Source: Chrysochromulina parva (taxonomy: Eukaryota; Haptophyta; Prymnesiales; Chrysochromulinaceae). From it: a stretch of DNA of 37,429 nucleotides. The stretch is from assembly GCA_002887195.1 (NCBI GenBank), contig PJAB01000151.1, positions 1 to 37,429 on the forward strand. Reading direction: 5' to 3'. Positions within the stretch are counted from its first letter, which is position 1, and each line of letters starts with the position of its first letter. Under the pieces are notes generated by a model. The model was not told the origin of the DNA and made no database searches. It worked only from the letters and a program-made list of their open reading frames with translations. Below, in pieces: positions 9,482 to 17,681 of the stretch. Both the position numbers and the translations under genes were made by a program.

Positions 9482-9626
9482 GATTCAGGTACGCTCGAAC
9501 CTCGCCTTCCCTGCCTGCCGCGGCTCCCTGCGTGCCTTTCCTTTCCTGCCTGCCTGTGCCTGCCCCTCTCTGTGTGCCTTCCCTTCTCTGCCTGCCGTAG
9601 CCTCTCCACTTCCCCGCCTGCCCTGT
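9482..9626. repeat. CT-rich low-complexity tract after CDC20
   Basis: The region is dominated by CCTGCCTG and CTCTCTGTG-like words on the + strand, a pyrimidine-rich simple-sequence tract in the presumed 3' UTR and spacer of CDC20. It leads directly into the tRNA-like element. Confidence 0.5.
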
Positions 9627-9702
9627 GGCACTCTGAGAACATCGGGTTTCTCACGTGCGCCCGCCTTTGGCGCACGGCCGCGGTTCGACTCCGTGGAGTG
9701 CC
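9627..9702 (+). ncRNA. tRNA-like Pol III transcript candidate with an aberrant middle arm
   Basis: The outer 7-bp stem is perfect (GGCACTC at 9627-9633 with GAGTGCC at 9696-9702). The T arm is canonical: stem CGCGG/CCGTG (one G-T pair) around TTCGACT, with a full B-box match GGTTCGACTCC at 9682-9692. A T-run (9703-9707), a Pol III terminator, follows at once. A D-like arm (TGAGAA/TTCTCA, loop containing GGG) follows the 5' acceptor strand. The middle arm is abnormal: an 8-bp perfect stem (9654-9661 with 9669-9676) around CGCCTTT, which lacks the near-universal U33, and only two bases precede the T stem. Total length is 76 nt. It may be a decayed tRNA, a tRNA-derived element or a distinct structured RNA. 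I do not assign an anticodon. Confidence 0.5.
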
Positions 9703-9707
9703 TTTTT

Positions 9708-10409
9708 CGTCGCGCCCGCATCGCGTCCCGGGATCGCCGGTATCGCTACCCCGCCGAGAAGCGCGCGAAAGCCGAAAAGCCGACCTCCGTCGCTCCTCCC
9801 GCTCGTCTATTAAGCGGTCTATTGTCTATAGCGGTCTTGTGCAGGCCCGACGAAGGCCCGACGGGCCGGCTGACCGACCGCAAACGACCGCCGGACGGGA
9901 CACCGGGGGTCCCATCACATCGGTGACGCGTTTCGCGCGGCGCGCGCCAGGTGTCGGACTCGGAGCGTGCACACATCGCAAGTCGGTAGTCGCGTCGCAA
10001 GAGTCACGAAGTGTTCAACCAATTCAACTTGTGTGCGAGTCGTGTGTTATACAGATCGTACCGGTACGACGCGACGGTACGAACACCATCGATTCATGCC
10101 GCAAGTCACGATTGTGCACCCGCACAGTAAACGGCGCGGGGTTACCCGCATGGCTCCGGTCACACGCGACCGCTCGACCTGCAACCCCATCTCAGCGAAC
10201 ACGCACGTCCAGACGTCATCGTGAAAATGGAGAGGCAGACGCGACCGAGGATGATCGCGTGGTCGCCGACACTGACAAGTACAGCCGCCGAAGCGTTTCA
10301 GGCTTCAGCAGTAGGCAGCTCTTTGCCATGACACCAATCTTCATCGACGCATTCTGACGATCGGAACGGCGCTACGCCTCCCTTGCGGCCCACAGCAGGG
10401 CAACGCTCA
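9708..10409. other. Spacer between the tRNA-like element and the F-box gene
   Basis: About 700 bp between convergent genes. A frame on the + strand is open over much of it, but the translation is Arg/Ser/Thr-rich with no domain, and it runs through the tRNA-like element, so I do not call it a gene. Short direct repeats (AGGCCCGACG, around 9843-9862) are present. Confidence 0.4.
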
Positions 10410-13400
10410 TCACGCGACATGGTTGTTCGTGAGCACGGGGCTGCAGTCGGAGGAGACGTAGATGCCGCTCCCGCGGCTGTTGTAGATCTTGTTCTCCTCG
10501 TAGACGCCGCCGCCACTCTCTGTTAGATAAATCCCATAGACCTTGTCGTGAATGCGGTTGAGTCGCACCGTCGGATGGCCCCCGGTCTTGCTCTGCACAC
10601 CGTATTTCTTGTTGTCGTAGATGTTGTTCGACTCGAGCAGGCCCGAACCATTCTGGTAGGCGATGAAGCCTGCACCGCCATTGTGGTGGATGCGGTTATG
10701 CCGCAGCAGCGGGTTGGAGGGCCCCTCGGTTTGCACACCCGACCATGCGTTGTCGAAGATGTCGTTGTCCTCGAGGACCCCCGTGCCATCCTCAGCGGTG
10801 AGCACACCGGCCTGCTTCTCGTGATGGATGCGGTTGTGCCGGAAGTAGGGCGACGAGCCCGACTTGATCTGCACTCCGCACCGACCGTTGCACGAGATGT
10901 CGTTCCACTCGTACGTCCCACTCCCCCGATTGTACACCACGATGCCGGCGCTGCGATTCCCCCGCAGCCGATTTCCGACAACGATGGGCGCGGAGCCCTC
11001 CTCGACCTGAAAGCCTGACCACGCGTTGTTGACGATGTCGTTGTCTTCGAAGCGGCCGAGGCCGTGCTCGTACACCCACACACCAAAGGAGCGCTCGGCG
11101 AAGATGCGGTTGCACACAAGCTCAGGGCATGCCCTCGAACGCACCTGAACGCCGCCCTTGCCATTGCTTGTTATGTCGTTGTGGCGAGCGACACCTCGGC
11201 CGTGGTTGAAGGAGATGACGCCCGCGCTCTTGTTGTCGTGGATGAAGTTGCGCAGCAGTATCGGGTTGGACTCGTCCGAGATCTGCACTCCGGACCAGCC
11301 GTTGCCCCAAATCTCGTTGCCTTCGACGAGACCGCATCCCCCGGCACGGAACCACAAGCCAGCCGCGGCACCACCATGGATGCGCGAGTGGCGCACGATC
11401 GGGGCCGCAGTGTCGGTCACCTCGACGCAGAGCCCCGACGTGGACGAGATGTCGCATTCGGAGACCTCGAGCCGGCCGCGCGAGACGAGCAGGCACGAGC
11501 GGCCCGAGCTACCCGTCTGGCGCAGCGTCACGTTCTCTAAGCGCGCAAAGGGCGCGATCGAGTGCACCGTGTGGTTGCGAGACGAGGTGATGGTCACGCC
11601 GCTCGAGCCACCCTGGCAACCAAGGAGCATCACGGGCACCTCGATGCGCACCGACTCGCGATAGACGCCAGGCCGAATGATGAGTCGATCGCCCGGCTGC
11701 GCCGCCCGCAGAGCTGCCGAAATGGTGGTGAAGTGACCGCGCACCGTCGTTGCCGTCTTGTCCACAATGAGAGAGGGCAGCGTGAGCGACTCGTGGAACA
11801 GGACAGACGGCTCGAGGAAGGAGAAGATGTGCACGATCAGCTCGTCGGGGAGGGGCAGCGGCCGTAGCGGCATGCGGAGCAGCCGACAAAGCCACGACTC
11901 GTAGCTTCCCTGCACGCCGCGGACGACCGTGCTCGGTGGGGGGAGAGGCGGCGTGATGCCGAGCGGCGGGCCCACCACGGACACGGACGGGTCGCGAGCC
12001 AGGGGAGGCGCGTGAAGCGGCATGAGCACCGGCGGCGGCATGCGCGGGCGGCCGCGCAGCGCGCCGCTTACGCGGCCTCGCTTTCCGCCAGCGAAGCTCA
12101 CGGAGCTGAGGAGCCGGATTGTGGGCGCCTTGGCCAAGATTGGCGGGTGGCGCAGCGCGAGCACATGCGCGCTGCTGCGCGTGGCGGAGTCGGCCTCCGC
12201 CCCACTGCCGCCGATGTGGGCTCCCAAGGGCGGCTGGAGGGGCGCCGAGTCGGCATTATCACGCAGCAGCAGCGCCCGCTTCCAGAGTGACTCACCGCCT
12301 CCCAGCATGCGCCCGCCCGCACCGCCGCCGCCGCCGCTGCCGCTGCCCCCCGCCGAGGGGCCGCTCAGCATCGTGGTCGCTGTCGAGCCGCTGCCGCTGC
12401 CACCGTCGTGCAGATTGAGGGGCGCCGCGGCGCCAATGGGGTTGGCGTCGGCGCGCGTCGCGCCGGCGCCGAGCGAGGAGAAGGGGAGCGACACGGCGAA
12501 GGTGCGCGGCTTGAGCGCCGCACGCGTGTCGGCGTGCGCGCTGCCGCCGACGATGACACTGACAGGCGATTCGAGGTTGGAGGCCACCGAGGCGCCGCCA
12601 CTATTGGCTTGGGCGAGCGCTGCGGTCTTGTGTTCGAGGAAGCTCGAGCCCATGCGGCAGCGATTCTCGTTGAGCACGTCGCCGAGACGGCGCATAGCTA
12701 AGGTGACCACCTCGAGCAACCGCGTGCTCAGCGGATCGCCGGCGAGGGTCGACGGCGCTGTTGCGAGCATCCCCTCGACGTCGGCGAGCAGCGAGCACGC
12801 GCCGTCGAGGTTGCCGCTGTTGGCGCGCAGCGCCGCGCGGTTGAGGGCCTCCCACATGAGCACGCGGTTCCTCTCGCGGTCGAGGGTCAATGGTGGCGCC
12901 TGAGCGAGGCTGACCGCGTCGGCGACGGCGCCCGCAGCGGGCCGCGCAACTCCAGCGCAGACCTCGCAGCTTTTGGTGTCAATCTTGATGGCGTCCACGT
13001 ATTGCAGCGAGAAGCGCACGACATCCATCATCGGCAGCTCGGCCTCAAGAGCGGGCAGCCAAATGAGCACGGGCACGTGGCACTCGTCACCGGCGTGCAG
13101 ATCACCGATCGAGACCTCGTAGCTGATACACGGCGCAAGCTCGTGGTGGTCAAGCAGTGTATACACCTTCTCCACCTTGGCACCGCCGAGCGCCTCAATG
13201 CACAGTCGCACGCGCTGCGCGGTGACCGTCCACGGCGAGCGCCGCACGAGAGGCGGCCGCACGCGCCAGCCGAGGCCACAGCCCTCGAGGCAGCAAACAT
13301 CCAGTGCCTGCCGTGTTAGCGAGCCAGTGCCGGCAGTGGGGCTGGTGCTGCCGCCGCCAGCGCTGACGGCGTCGCCGGCTGACGCGGAGTAGGCAGCCGC

Positions 13401-13751
13401 AGTCATCGCCGACGAGGTTGCAGGCGCCATAGCTGCACCCACCGCAGGCAAGGATGAGCGCAGCACTGCCTTGCCGCTGCTGGAGCTGGACTTTGTGCCC
13501 GTGGGAGGCGACGGCTGCTGCTGCTGAGAGTAGACTGAAAACATGAAGAGGAGCGGCTTTGTTTGCGAATGCTCCAGGCGCGTGCCCTCGCAGCTCGTTT
13601 CGTAGCGCAGCATGATTGCGCGGGCGGGGGGACGACCACAGCGCTCGCGCGGCAGGAAGCTGAGCGAGCGAGCGCTCCTCCACTTCCTGGGAACGTTTCG
13701 CACCAGCTTTTTCGGTGTGGGCGCTTCGCCTTCGGCTGAGGCGGCTATCAA
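10410..13751 (-). CDS. F-box protein with right-handed beta-helix repeats (FBXO11-like)
   Basis: Predicted substrate receptor of an SCF-type ubiquitin ligase. The F-box is around residues 620-655 (LPDELIVHIFSFLEP). From about 680 to the C terminus (1113) are many roughly 23-residue parallel beta-helix repeats, each with an N-x-I/H/D-x-N turn (for example NRIHHNGGAGFIAYQNGSG), as in FBXO10/FBXO11. The N-terminal part (about 155-400) resembles the region that follows the VWA domain in some von Willebrand A proteins (YEVSIGDLHAGDECHVPVLIWLP, then a helical segment), but no VWA domain precedes it. The segment in between (about 400-600) is Gly/Ser/Pro-rich. The longest frame begins at 13751; the ATG at 13613 (MLRYETS) is an equally plausible start. 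F-box and beta-helix are confident, the N-terminal relation tentative. Confidence 0.85.
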   Translation of the reverse strand: MIAASAEGEAPTPKKLVRNVPRKWRSARSLSFLPRERCGRPPARAIMLRYETSCEGTRLEHSQTKPLLFMFSVYSQQQQPSPPTGTKSSSSSGKAVLRSSLPAVGAAMAPATSSAMTAAAYSASAGDAVSAGGGSTSPTAGTGSLTRQALDVCCLEGCGLGWRVRPPLVRRSPWTVTAQRVRLCIEALGGAKVEKVYTLLDHHELAPCISYEVSIGDLHAGDECHVPVLIWLPALEAELPMMDVVRFSLQYVDAIKIDTKSCEVCAGVARPAAGAVADAVSLAQAPPLTLDRERNRVLMWEALNRAALRANSGNLDGACSLLADVEGMLATAPSTLAGDPLSTRLLEVVTLAMRRLGDVLNENRCRMGSSFLEHKTAALAQANSGGASVASNLESPVSVIVGGSAHADTRAALKPRTFAVSLPFSSLGAGATRADANPIGAAAPLNLHDGGSGSGSTATTMLSGPSAGGSGSGGGGGAGGRMLGGGESLWKRALLLRDNADSAPLQPPLGAHIGGSGAEADSATRSSAHVLALRHPPILAKAPTIRLLSSVSFAGGKRGRVSGALRGRPRMPPPVLMPLHAPPLARDPSVSVVGPPLGITPPLPPPSTVVRGVQGSYESWLCRLLRMPLRPLPLPDELIVHIFSFLEPSVLFHESLTLPSLIVDKTATTVRGHFTTISAALRAAQPGDRLIIRPGVYRESVRIEVPVMLLGCQGGSSGVTITSSRNHTVHSIAPFARLENVTLRQTGSSGRSCLLVSRGRLEVSECDISSTSGLCVEVTDTAAPIVRHSRIHGGAAAGLWFRAGGCGLVEGNEIWGNGWSGVQISDESNPILLRNFIHDNKSAGVISFNHGRGVARHNDITSNGKGGVQVRSRACPELVCNRIFAERSFGVWVYEHGLGRFEDNDIVNNAWSGFQVEEGSAPIVVGNRLRGNRSAGIVVYNRGSGTYEWNDISCNGRCGVQIKSGSSPYFRHNRIHHEKQAGVLTAEDGTGVLEDNDIFDNAWSGVQTEGPSNPLLRHNRIHHNGGAGFIAYQNGSGLLESNNIYDNKKYGVQSKTGGHPTVRLNRIHDKVYGIYLTESGGGVYEENKIYNSRGSGIYVSSDCSPVLTNNHVA

Positions 13752-13829
13752 TTGTTCCCTTACCCCGTGTGGCGTATCCAGTTTCCGTCCGTGTCAAGAG
13801 AGCGTGAACCACATCGGTGTTGACGTATT

Positions 13830-14002
13830 GTGAATGAACCACGTCATGGCCGTCGCGGGATGCAGGGCGGGTTGACGCCCGTGCCGTCGTCTCACGTGCA
13901 TGGTTCGGTGCTCTGCCCGCGCCGTAGCGCTCCTGCTCGGTGTACAACGCCCGGGGGCGTGCCCGCAGTTCGCTTTGGCGCAGTTCCTGCCAGCTCTCCG
14001 CT

Positions 14003-14061
<59 letters not shown>

Positions 14062-14963
14062 TCCTGCCGACATTTGGGCAGCAACTGCTACCGACACCGA
14101 CGCCTCAGCCCCCTCGACAGCCGCACCCACACCGAGTCAGTTCGCAGCAGCCCACGCCAGCGACCACGACGGAGCGCGTGGCAGCAGCATCCACGCCGGG
14201 CACCCGGCCCACCAGCGAGCCACCTCGAGCGACGGCTGACCCTGTCCCTGACCTCACCCCTAACCCTAACTCTACTTCAGCTCATGCGGCGAGATACGAA
14301 GGCGACGACTCTTCAAACCAGGGTGTCGCCTCGACGGCGCCACCTGCTGAGGCAACGGCCGCTGCCGTCACTCTTGCTGCCAATCCCATCGTGCTGCCAT
14401 CTTCTGTCGGCAAGGACAGCTCGCTTCCGTTCGAACAGCCTTTTGCATCTTCTGGGAGAGCTGGCGAGGCTCTGGCGCTGCAGCAGCGGCTGCGCCAACT
14501 GGAGGAGGCGCTCGCCACGGCCAACCAGCGTGCCTACGACCTCGCGGCCGAGAATGCGCTGCTGCGCGCGAGCCAAGTCGACGCTGCAGACCCGCAGCGG
14601 CGTAGCTCAACAGGCGAGCTGGACGCACGGCTCGCCGCAGCGAGCAGCGCCCTCTGGGAAGGCGCGCGGCGCGTGGCCGAGCTGGCCGCCGAGCGGCGCG
14701 AGCTCTCGGAGCGATGCGCACGCGCAGAGGCGGCCGCGCGAGCCGCTCGTGACTCGTGCGAGCGGCTCGCTATGAAGCTTGCGAGTGCCCTCGGTCCTGC
14801 CGACGGCCCCTTATCGAGGCACGCGCACGCCACGTCGCTGAGCACACCCGCAAGCCAGCATCGAGCGCGACACGGCGATGCGGCGCGGGAGGCCTTGCTC
14901 ACCCTGGGCCGCAAGACGTTCGAGCAACGCGCGGCTGCCCGCAAGCAGGCTGACCTCGGCTGA
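13830..14963 (+). CDS. Poly-Q, coiled-coil protein of unknown function
   Basis: Not recognised. The 377-residue frame has a Pro/Ser/Thr-rich N-terminal half containing 18 consecutive glutamines, and a C-terminal half (about 210-325) that is strongly predicted by eye to be a coiled coil (LQQRLRQLEEALATANQRA, later VAELAAERRELSERCARAEA). The heptad-like section argues that the frame is translated. The start codon is uncertain, since the first 60 residues have no distinctive content. It is divergent from the F-box gene with a short shared upstream region (80-215 bp depending on the starts). It could be a structural or scaffold protein. No catalytic motif is visible. Confidence 0.55.
14007..14060 (+). 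repeat. Pure (CAG)18 trinucleotide repeat
   Basis: Eighteen uninterrupted CAG codons encode the poly-Q tract of the coiled-coil protein. Purity at codon level suggests recent expansion and length variability between strains. Confidence 0.95.
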
Positions 14964-15283
14964 CGGTGCAGACGGCGCCGCATCCGCGCCGCGCGCGCGC
15001 GCGCGACCCCAGGCTCCCGCTCGAGGCTACCGCGACGCCGCAGGCCCCCGCCACACGCTTACACGCTGGGTCTGTGTGTTTAGCTCGTTACAGTGTTAAG
15101 GCTGGTTTTAGCGTAGATCGTGCCTGGCGGCCCCACCCACCGATCGGCCGGAAGCGGAACCCGCCTACCCGGATCGGATGCGGGTTAGTCGACACCGCGG
15201 TGCGATGCTGCCTTCTATGCTTTGGGTTTGCTTTGGGTCCCGACTCTCGCGGGTGAGTCGTTGCGCCCAACGGCGTAATTTAC
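14964..15283. other. Spacer between convergent coiled-coil and OTU genes
   Basis: About 320 bp with no convincing gene. An alternating GCGCGCGCG run lies near 14990-15004. The OTU-side end has a TTAC tetranucleotide run (15279-15295). A downstream OTU exon could be hidden here (see the OTU entry). Confidence 0.4.
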
Positions 15284-16078
15284 TTACTTACTTACCTCCG
15301 TCTTGCTGTTGCTGCTACTCGGCTGACAGCGCACGGGCAACAGAGCGAGGAAGTGGTTTCCTCCCTCGCCGTGTCGTTTGACCTCGGTTGGTTTGCAACT
15401 CGGAAAGCGGTCGTCCGCCGCCACGATGCAAACAGGCTTGCCCGACGCGTCAAATCGCGGGGAGCCGAAGGCACCACAGAGCTGCAGCCGGAACTCGGTG
15501 CCATTGCACGCCGCCACGGGTTCGAACACGTGGATCGGCCGCTGAAGGGCGTTGGCGAGCGCGAGGATCTCGGGGCCGCCACCCCAGACGCCCGGCTGCT
15601 TCATCGAGCGGCAGTACTCGTCCGCGGTCACGCCATACTGCTCGGCGGCAGCCTCGACGAGCTCCGAGGTTATTAGCTCCTGCTCACCCTCCAGAAACAG
15701 GGTGCGATTTGGATCGTCGGTCAGTGTCTTCACAGCCAAAGCTCGGAGTTCTTTGACGCGTTGGGTGAGCTCTGGGTCGTACATGTCGACGTGGCGCAAC
15801 TCATCCTCAAACGCCATGCCGATAGCGATCGAGTGAAAGAGGCAGTCACCTGAACCCTGGACCTGCTGGACACAGAAGGTGGTGCTATTTGACTCGTCTC
15901 CGGGGGCATCGAGCGCCTGCAAAGGCTGTGGGTAGAAGCCGCGGCGCGACGTCACTATCCGGCCAGCGGGGTCCAACGAGCTCGCTGGCTCGCTACGCTC
16001 GCCGCCGCGCGCTCTAGAGATCACTGGCACGCGCAGAGGCGCCGCGAGGATCAAGAAAGCGAAAATCGTAAGCATCAC
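15284..16078 (-). CDS. OTU-family cysteine protease (deubiquitinase-like) with N-terminal signal sequence
   Basis: Predicted deubiquitinase-type cysteine protease of 264 residues. The OTU core starts at about 68: QGSGDCLFHSI carries D78 and catalytic C79, WGGGPEILALANALQRPIHVF is the typical central block, and GGNHFLAL carries H242. The N terminus (MMLTIFAFLILAAPLRV) is hydrophobic and followed by Arg-rich sequence, as expected for a signal peptide, possibly the first part of a bipartite plastid-targeting sequence. The stop codon lies inside GAG-GTAAGT on the coding strand, a perfect splice donor, so the real gene may splice to a further exon downstream and this C terminus may be wrong. The catalytic domain is complete before that point. 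Confidence 0.85.
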   Translation of the reverse strand: MMLTIFAFLILAAPLRVPVISRARGGERSEPASSLDPAGRIVTSRRGFYPQPLQALDAPGDESNSTTFCVQQVQGSGDCLFHSIAIGMAFEDELRHVDMYDPELTQRVKELRALAVKTLTDDPNRTLFLEGEQELITSELVEAAAEQYGVTADEYCRSMKQPGVWGGGPEILALANALQRPIHVFEPVAACNGTEFRLQLCGAFGSPRFDASGKPVCIVAADDRFPSCKPTEVKRHGEGGNHFLALLPVRCQPSSSNSKTEVSK

Positions 16079-16377
16079 ACTTCTCGCGCGAGCTACGTGC
16101 GCCCTGTTTTCGTCGAATTCACGTGAGCGATCTGGTTAAACCCAGAGGAGTGAAGAGTCTGATTTCGTAGGTCTATCTCGAAGGTTAACTTAGTTCTTGT
16201 AACACGCCCGCAACCTTCGAGATGAATGCTCACCTTCTGAAGAACTTCTGCCACGTCTCTCTTTCGATGCAATAATTCGGTGTGAATTTACGCACAAAAT
16301 ATTACCGGCGAACTTGAGATTCTTCCCCGACCGGGGACACGCTTTGGGGGACGCAGAGCTTCGGGGGGAGATCGTCC
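16079..16377. promoter_or_regulatory. Shared divergent promoter region of the OTU and phytol-kinase-like genes
   Basis: About 300 bp separate the two head-to-head start codons. The stretch is AT-richer than both genes and has no open frame of note. I see no clear TATA box at a fixed distance from either gene. Confidence 0.4.
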
Positions 16378-17286
16378 ATGCTCATTTCGGGTTCTTCCGC
16401 CCTTCTCCGGCGCGTGGCCACCGCGCCCTTGCTCGCGCGAAGTGCGCCGTTGTCCGCCTCGTTTGCAGACGCATCAGCCTCGTCTCTCCTCCTCGCCGCC
16501 GGCAACGTGCCTTCTGCAGCGGCCACGGCTGTGACGGCTTTTGTGGCTGTGCCAGCGCCTGCACGCAACGCCGCGTGCGCCGTACTGCTCCTCTTGTCAA
16601 GCATTGCGTGGATCAAGCTATGCAACTTAATGTCCAGCGCTGGTATTACTTCGCAATACGTATCGCGCAAGCTCGTTCACATGGGCAGCGGGCCACTCTT
16701 CGTACTCTGCTGGCCACTATTCACAACCGGGCTCGGTGGGCAGCTGGCGGCGTTATGTGTACCGATTCTTTCGGTGCTTCGTTTGCTGCGCGCGGGTCGC
16801 GCGCCGGCCGACTCCGCGGCGGGCGCCGAGCTCGTGCGCGCTATCTCGCGTAGCGGCGATAAGAAAGAGGCTCTCGAGGGTCCGATGGTGTACACGCTGG
16901 TGCTGGTCGCCGCCACCGCCTTCGGCTGGCGTTCGCTCGTGAGCGTGGTGGCCGTCAATCAGATGGCCATCGGCGATGGCATGGCTGACATCATCGGGCG
17001 CAAGTTCGGCCGGAATCGATGGCCCAAGTGGATCGAGAAGTCGGGCAAGAAGAGTGTCGAGGGCAGCGTTGCGTTCGCCTTCTTTGCCTTCGTCGCATGT
17101 GCGCTCATGGTAGAGCTCTTCAAGCTGAGCGGACTCGCCGCCATTGGCGCGGCGCAGGCTGCCCCCGCGCTGCTCCTCATCTCCGTCGTCGCCGCGATCG
17201 TCGAGCTGCTGCCGCTCGGCGACGACAATCTTACCGTTCCGCTCACGTCGGCAGTCCTGGCGGCGATACTGCTGGGGAGAGCATGA
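16378..17286 (+). CDS. Phytol/farnesol/dolichol-kinase family integral membrane protein (VTE5-like)
   Basis: Predicted CTP-dependent polyprenol kinase, most like phytol kinase (VTE5) and farnesol kinase of plants, which recycle phytol from chlorophyll into tocopherol and other lipids. The 302-residue chain has the family blocks: VSRKLVHMGSGPLFVLCWPLF (about 100-120), AIGDGMADIIGRKFG with acidic and Gly residues (about 200-214), KSVEGSVAFAFFAF (about 224-237) and the terminal DDNLTVPL. About six to seven hydrophobic segments are visible. The N-terminal 60 residues are rich in Ala/Ser/Arg and poor in acids, like a transit peptide. The exact substrate (phytol, farnesol or geranylgeraniol) cannot be told. 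The photosynthetic setting is inference. Confidence 0.82.
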   Translation: MLISGSSALLRRVATAPLLARSAPLSASFADASASSLLLAAGNVPSAAATAVTAFVAVPAPARNAACAVLLLLSSIAWIKLCNLMSSAGITSQYVSRKLVHMGSGPLFVLCWPLFTTGLGGQLAALCVPILSVLRLLRAGRAPADSAAGAELVRAISRSGDKKEALEGPMVYTLVLVAATAFGWRSLVSVVAVNQMAIGDGMADIIGRKFGRNRWPKWIEKSGKKSVEGSVAFAFFAFVACALMVELFKLSGLAAIGAAQAAPALLLISVVAAIVELLPLGDDNLTVPLTSAVLAAILLGRA

Positions 17287-17681
17287 CGTGTCCACGTGAG
17301 CGTGGGAGAGCGGATAGCAAGGCGTGCGCGTGGCTACGTCTGCTTCGCCGTGGCATGGGCTCAAAGGGCTGTGTATGCTTGGGTCACCGTCCGGGACCTC
17401 TTGTTTTTTCGCGAGGACTCCTACTTGTAATGACAACAGACCGCCCAATCATTATTTTTTTCTAGCACACAGATTTGTTCACATAACCACTTCGTAGGTG
17501 ACGTCTGTTGTGTGTGTCGAATTATATACATTGGCTGTGAATTCATGATGAATGTAAATGATGTCTGTTTTTCGGCACACTCATCATCAGGATTCCAGTC
17601 GGAGAAACGGACACACTCGCCGCTCTCTAACCTCGACCTCACGTCCCACTCACAACCCGGCCTCGTCTGAGCATCGCGAGG
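17287..17681. other. Spacer before the SufE-MnmA gene
   Basis: An AT-rich stretch (about 17440-17580) interrupts the otherwise GC-rich sequence and probably holds the phytol-kinase gene's 3' end and the SufE-MnmA promoter. It includes ACATTGGCTGTGAA (17529-17542), one mismatch from a word found upstream of the MATE and TYW2 genes. Confidence 0.4.

Noticed and set aside
9572..10357. 261-codon + frame after CDC20
   Set aside because: It runs through the tRNA-like element and the spacer, is Arg/Ser-rich, and shows no domain or clear start.
12022..12903. 293-codon frame antisense to the F-box gene
   Set aside because: It overlaps the low-complexity middle of the F-box protein and reads as Ser/Pro/Ala-rich shadow sequence.
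13195..14130. 311-codon minus-strand frame with a poly-Ala run
   Set aside because: The poly-Ala is the reverse reading of the CAG repeat, and the frame overlaps both the F-box gene and the poly-Q gene without a domain.
14256..14269. Telomere-like CCCTAACCCTAA inside the poly-Q gene
   Set aside because: Only two units and within a Pro/Asn/Thr-coding stretch, so chance is the simplest reading.
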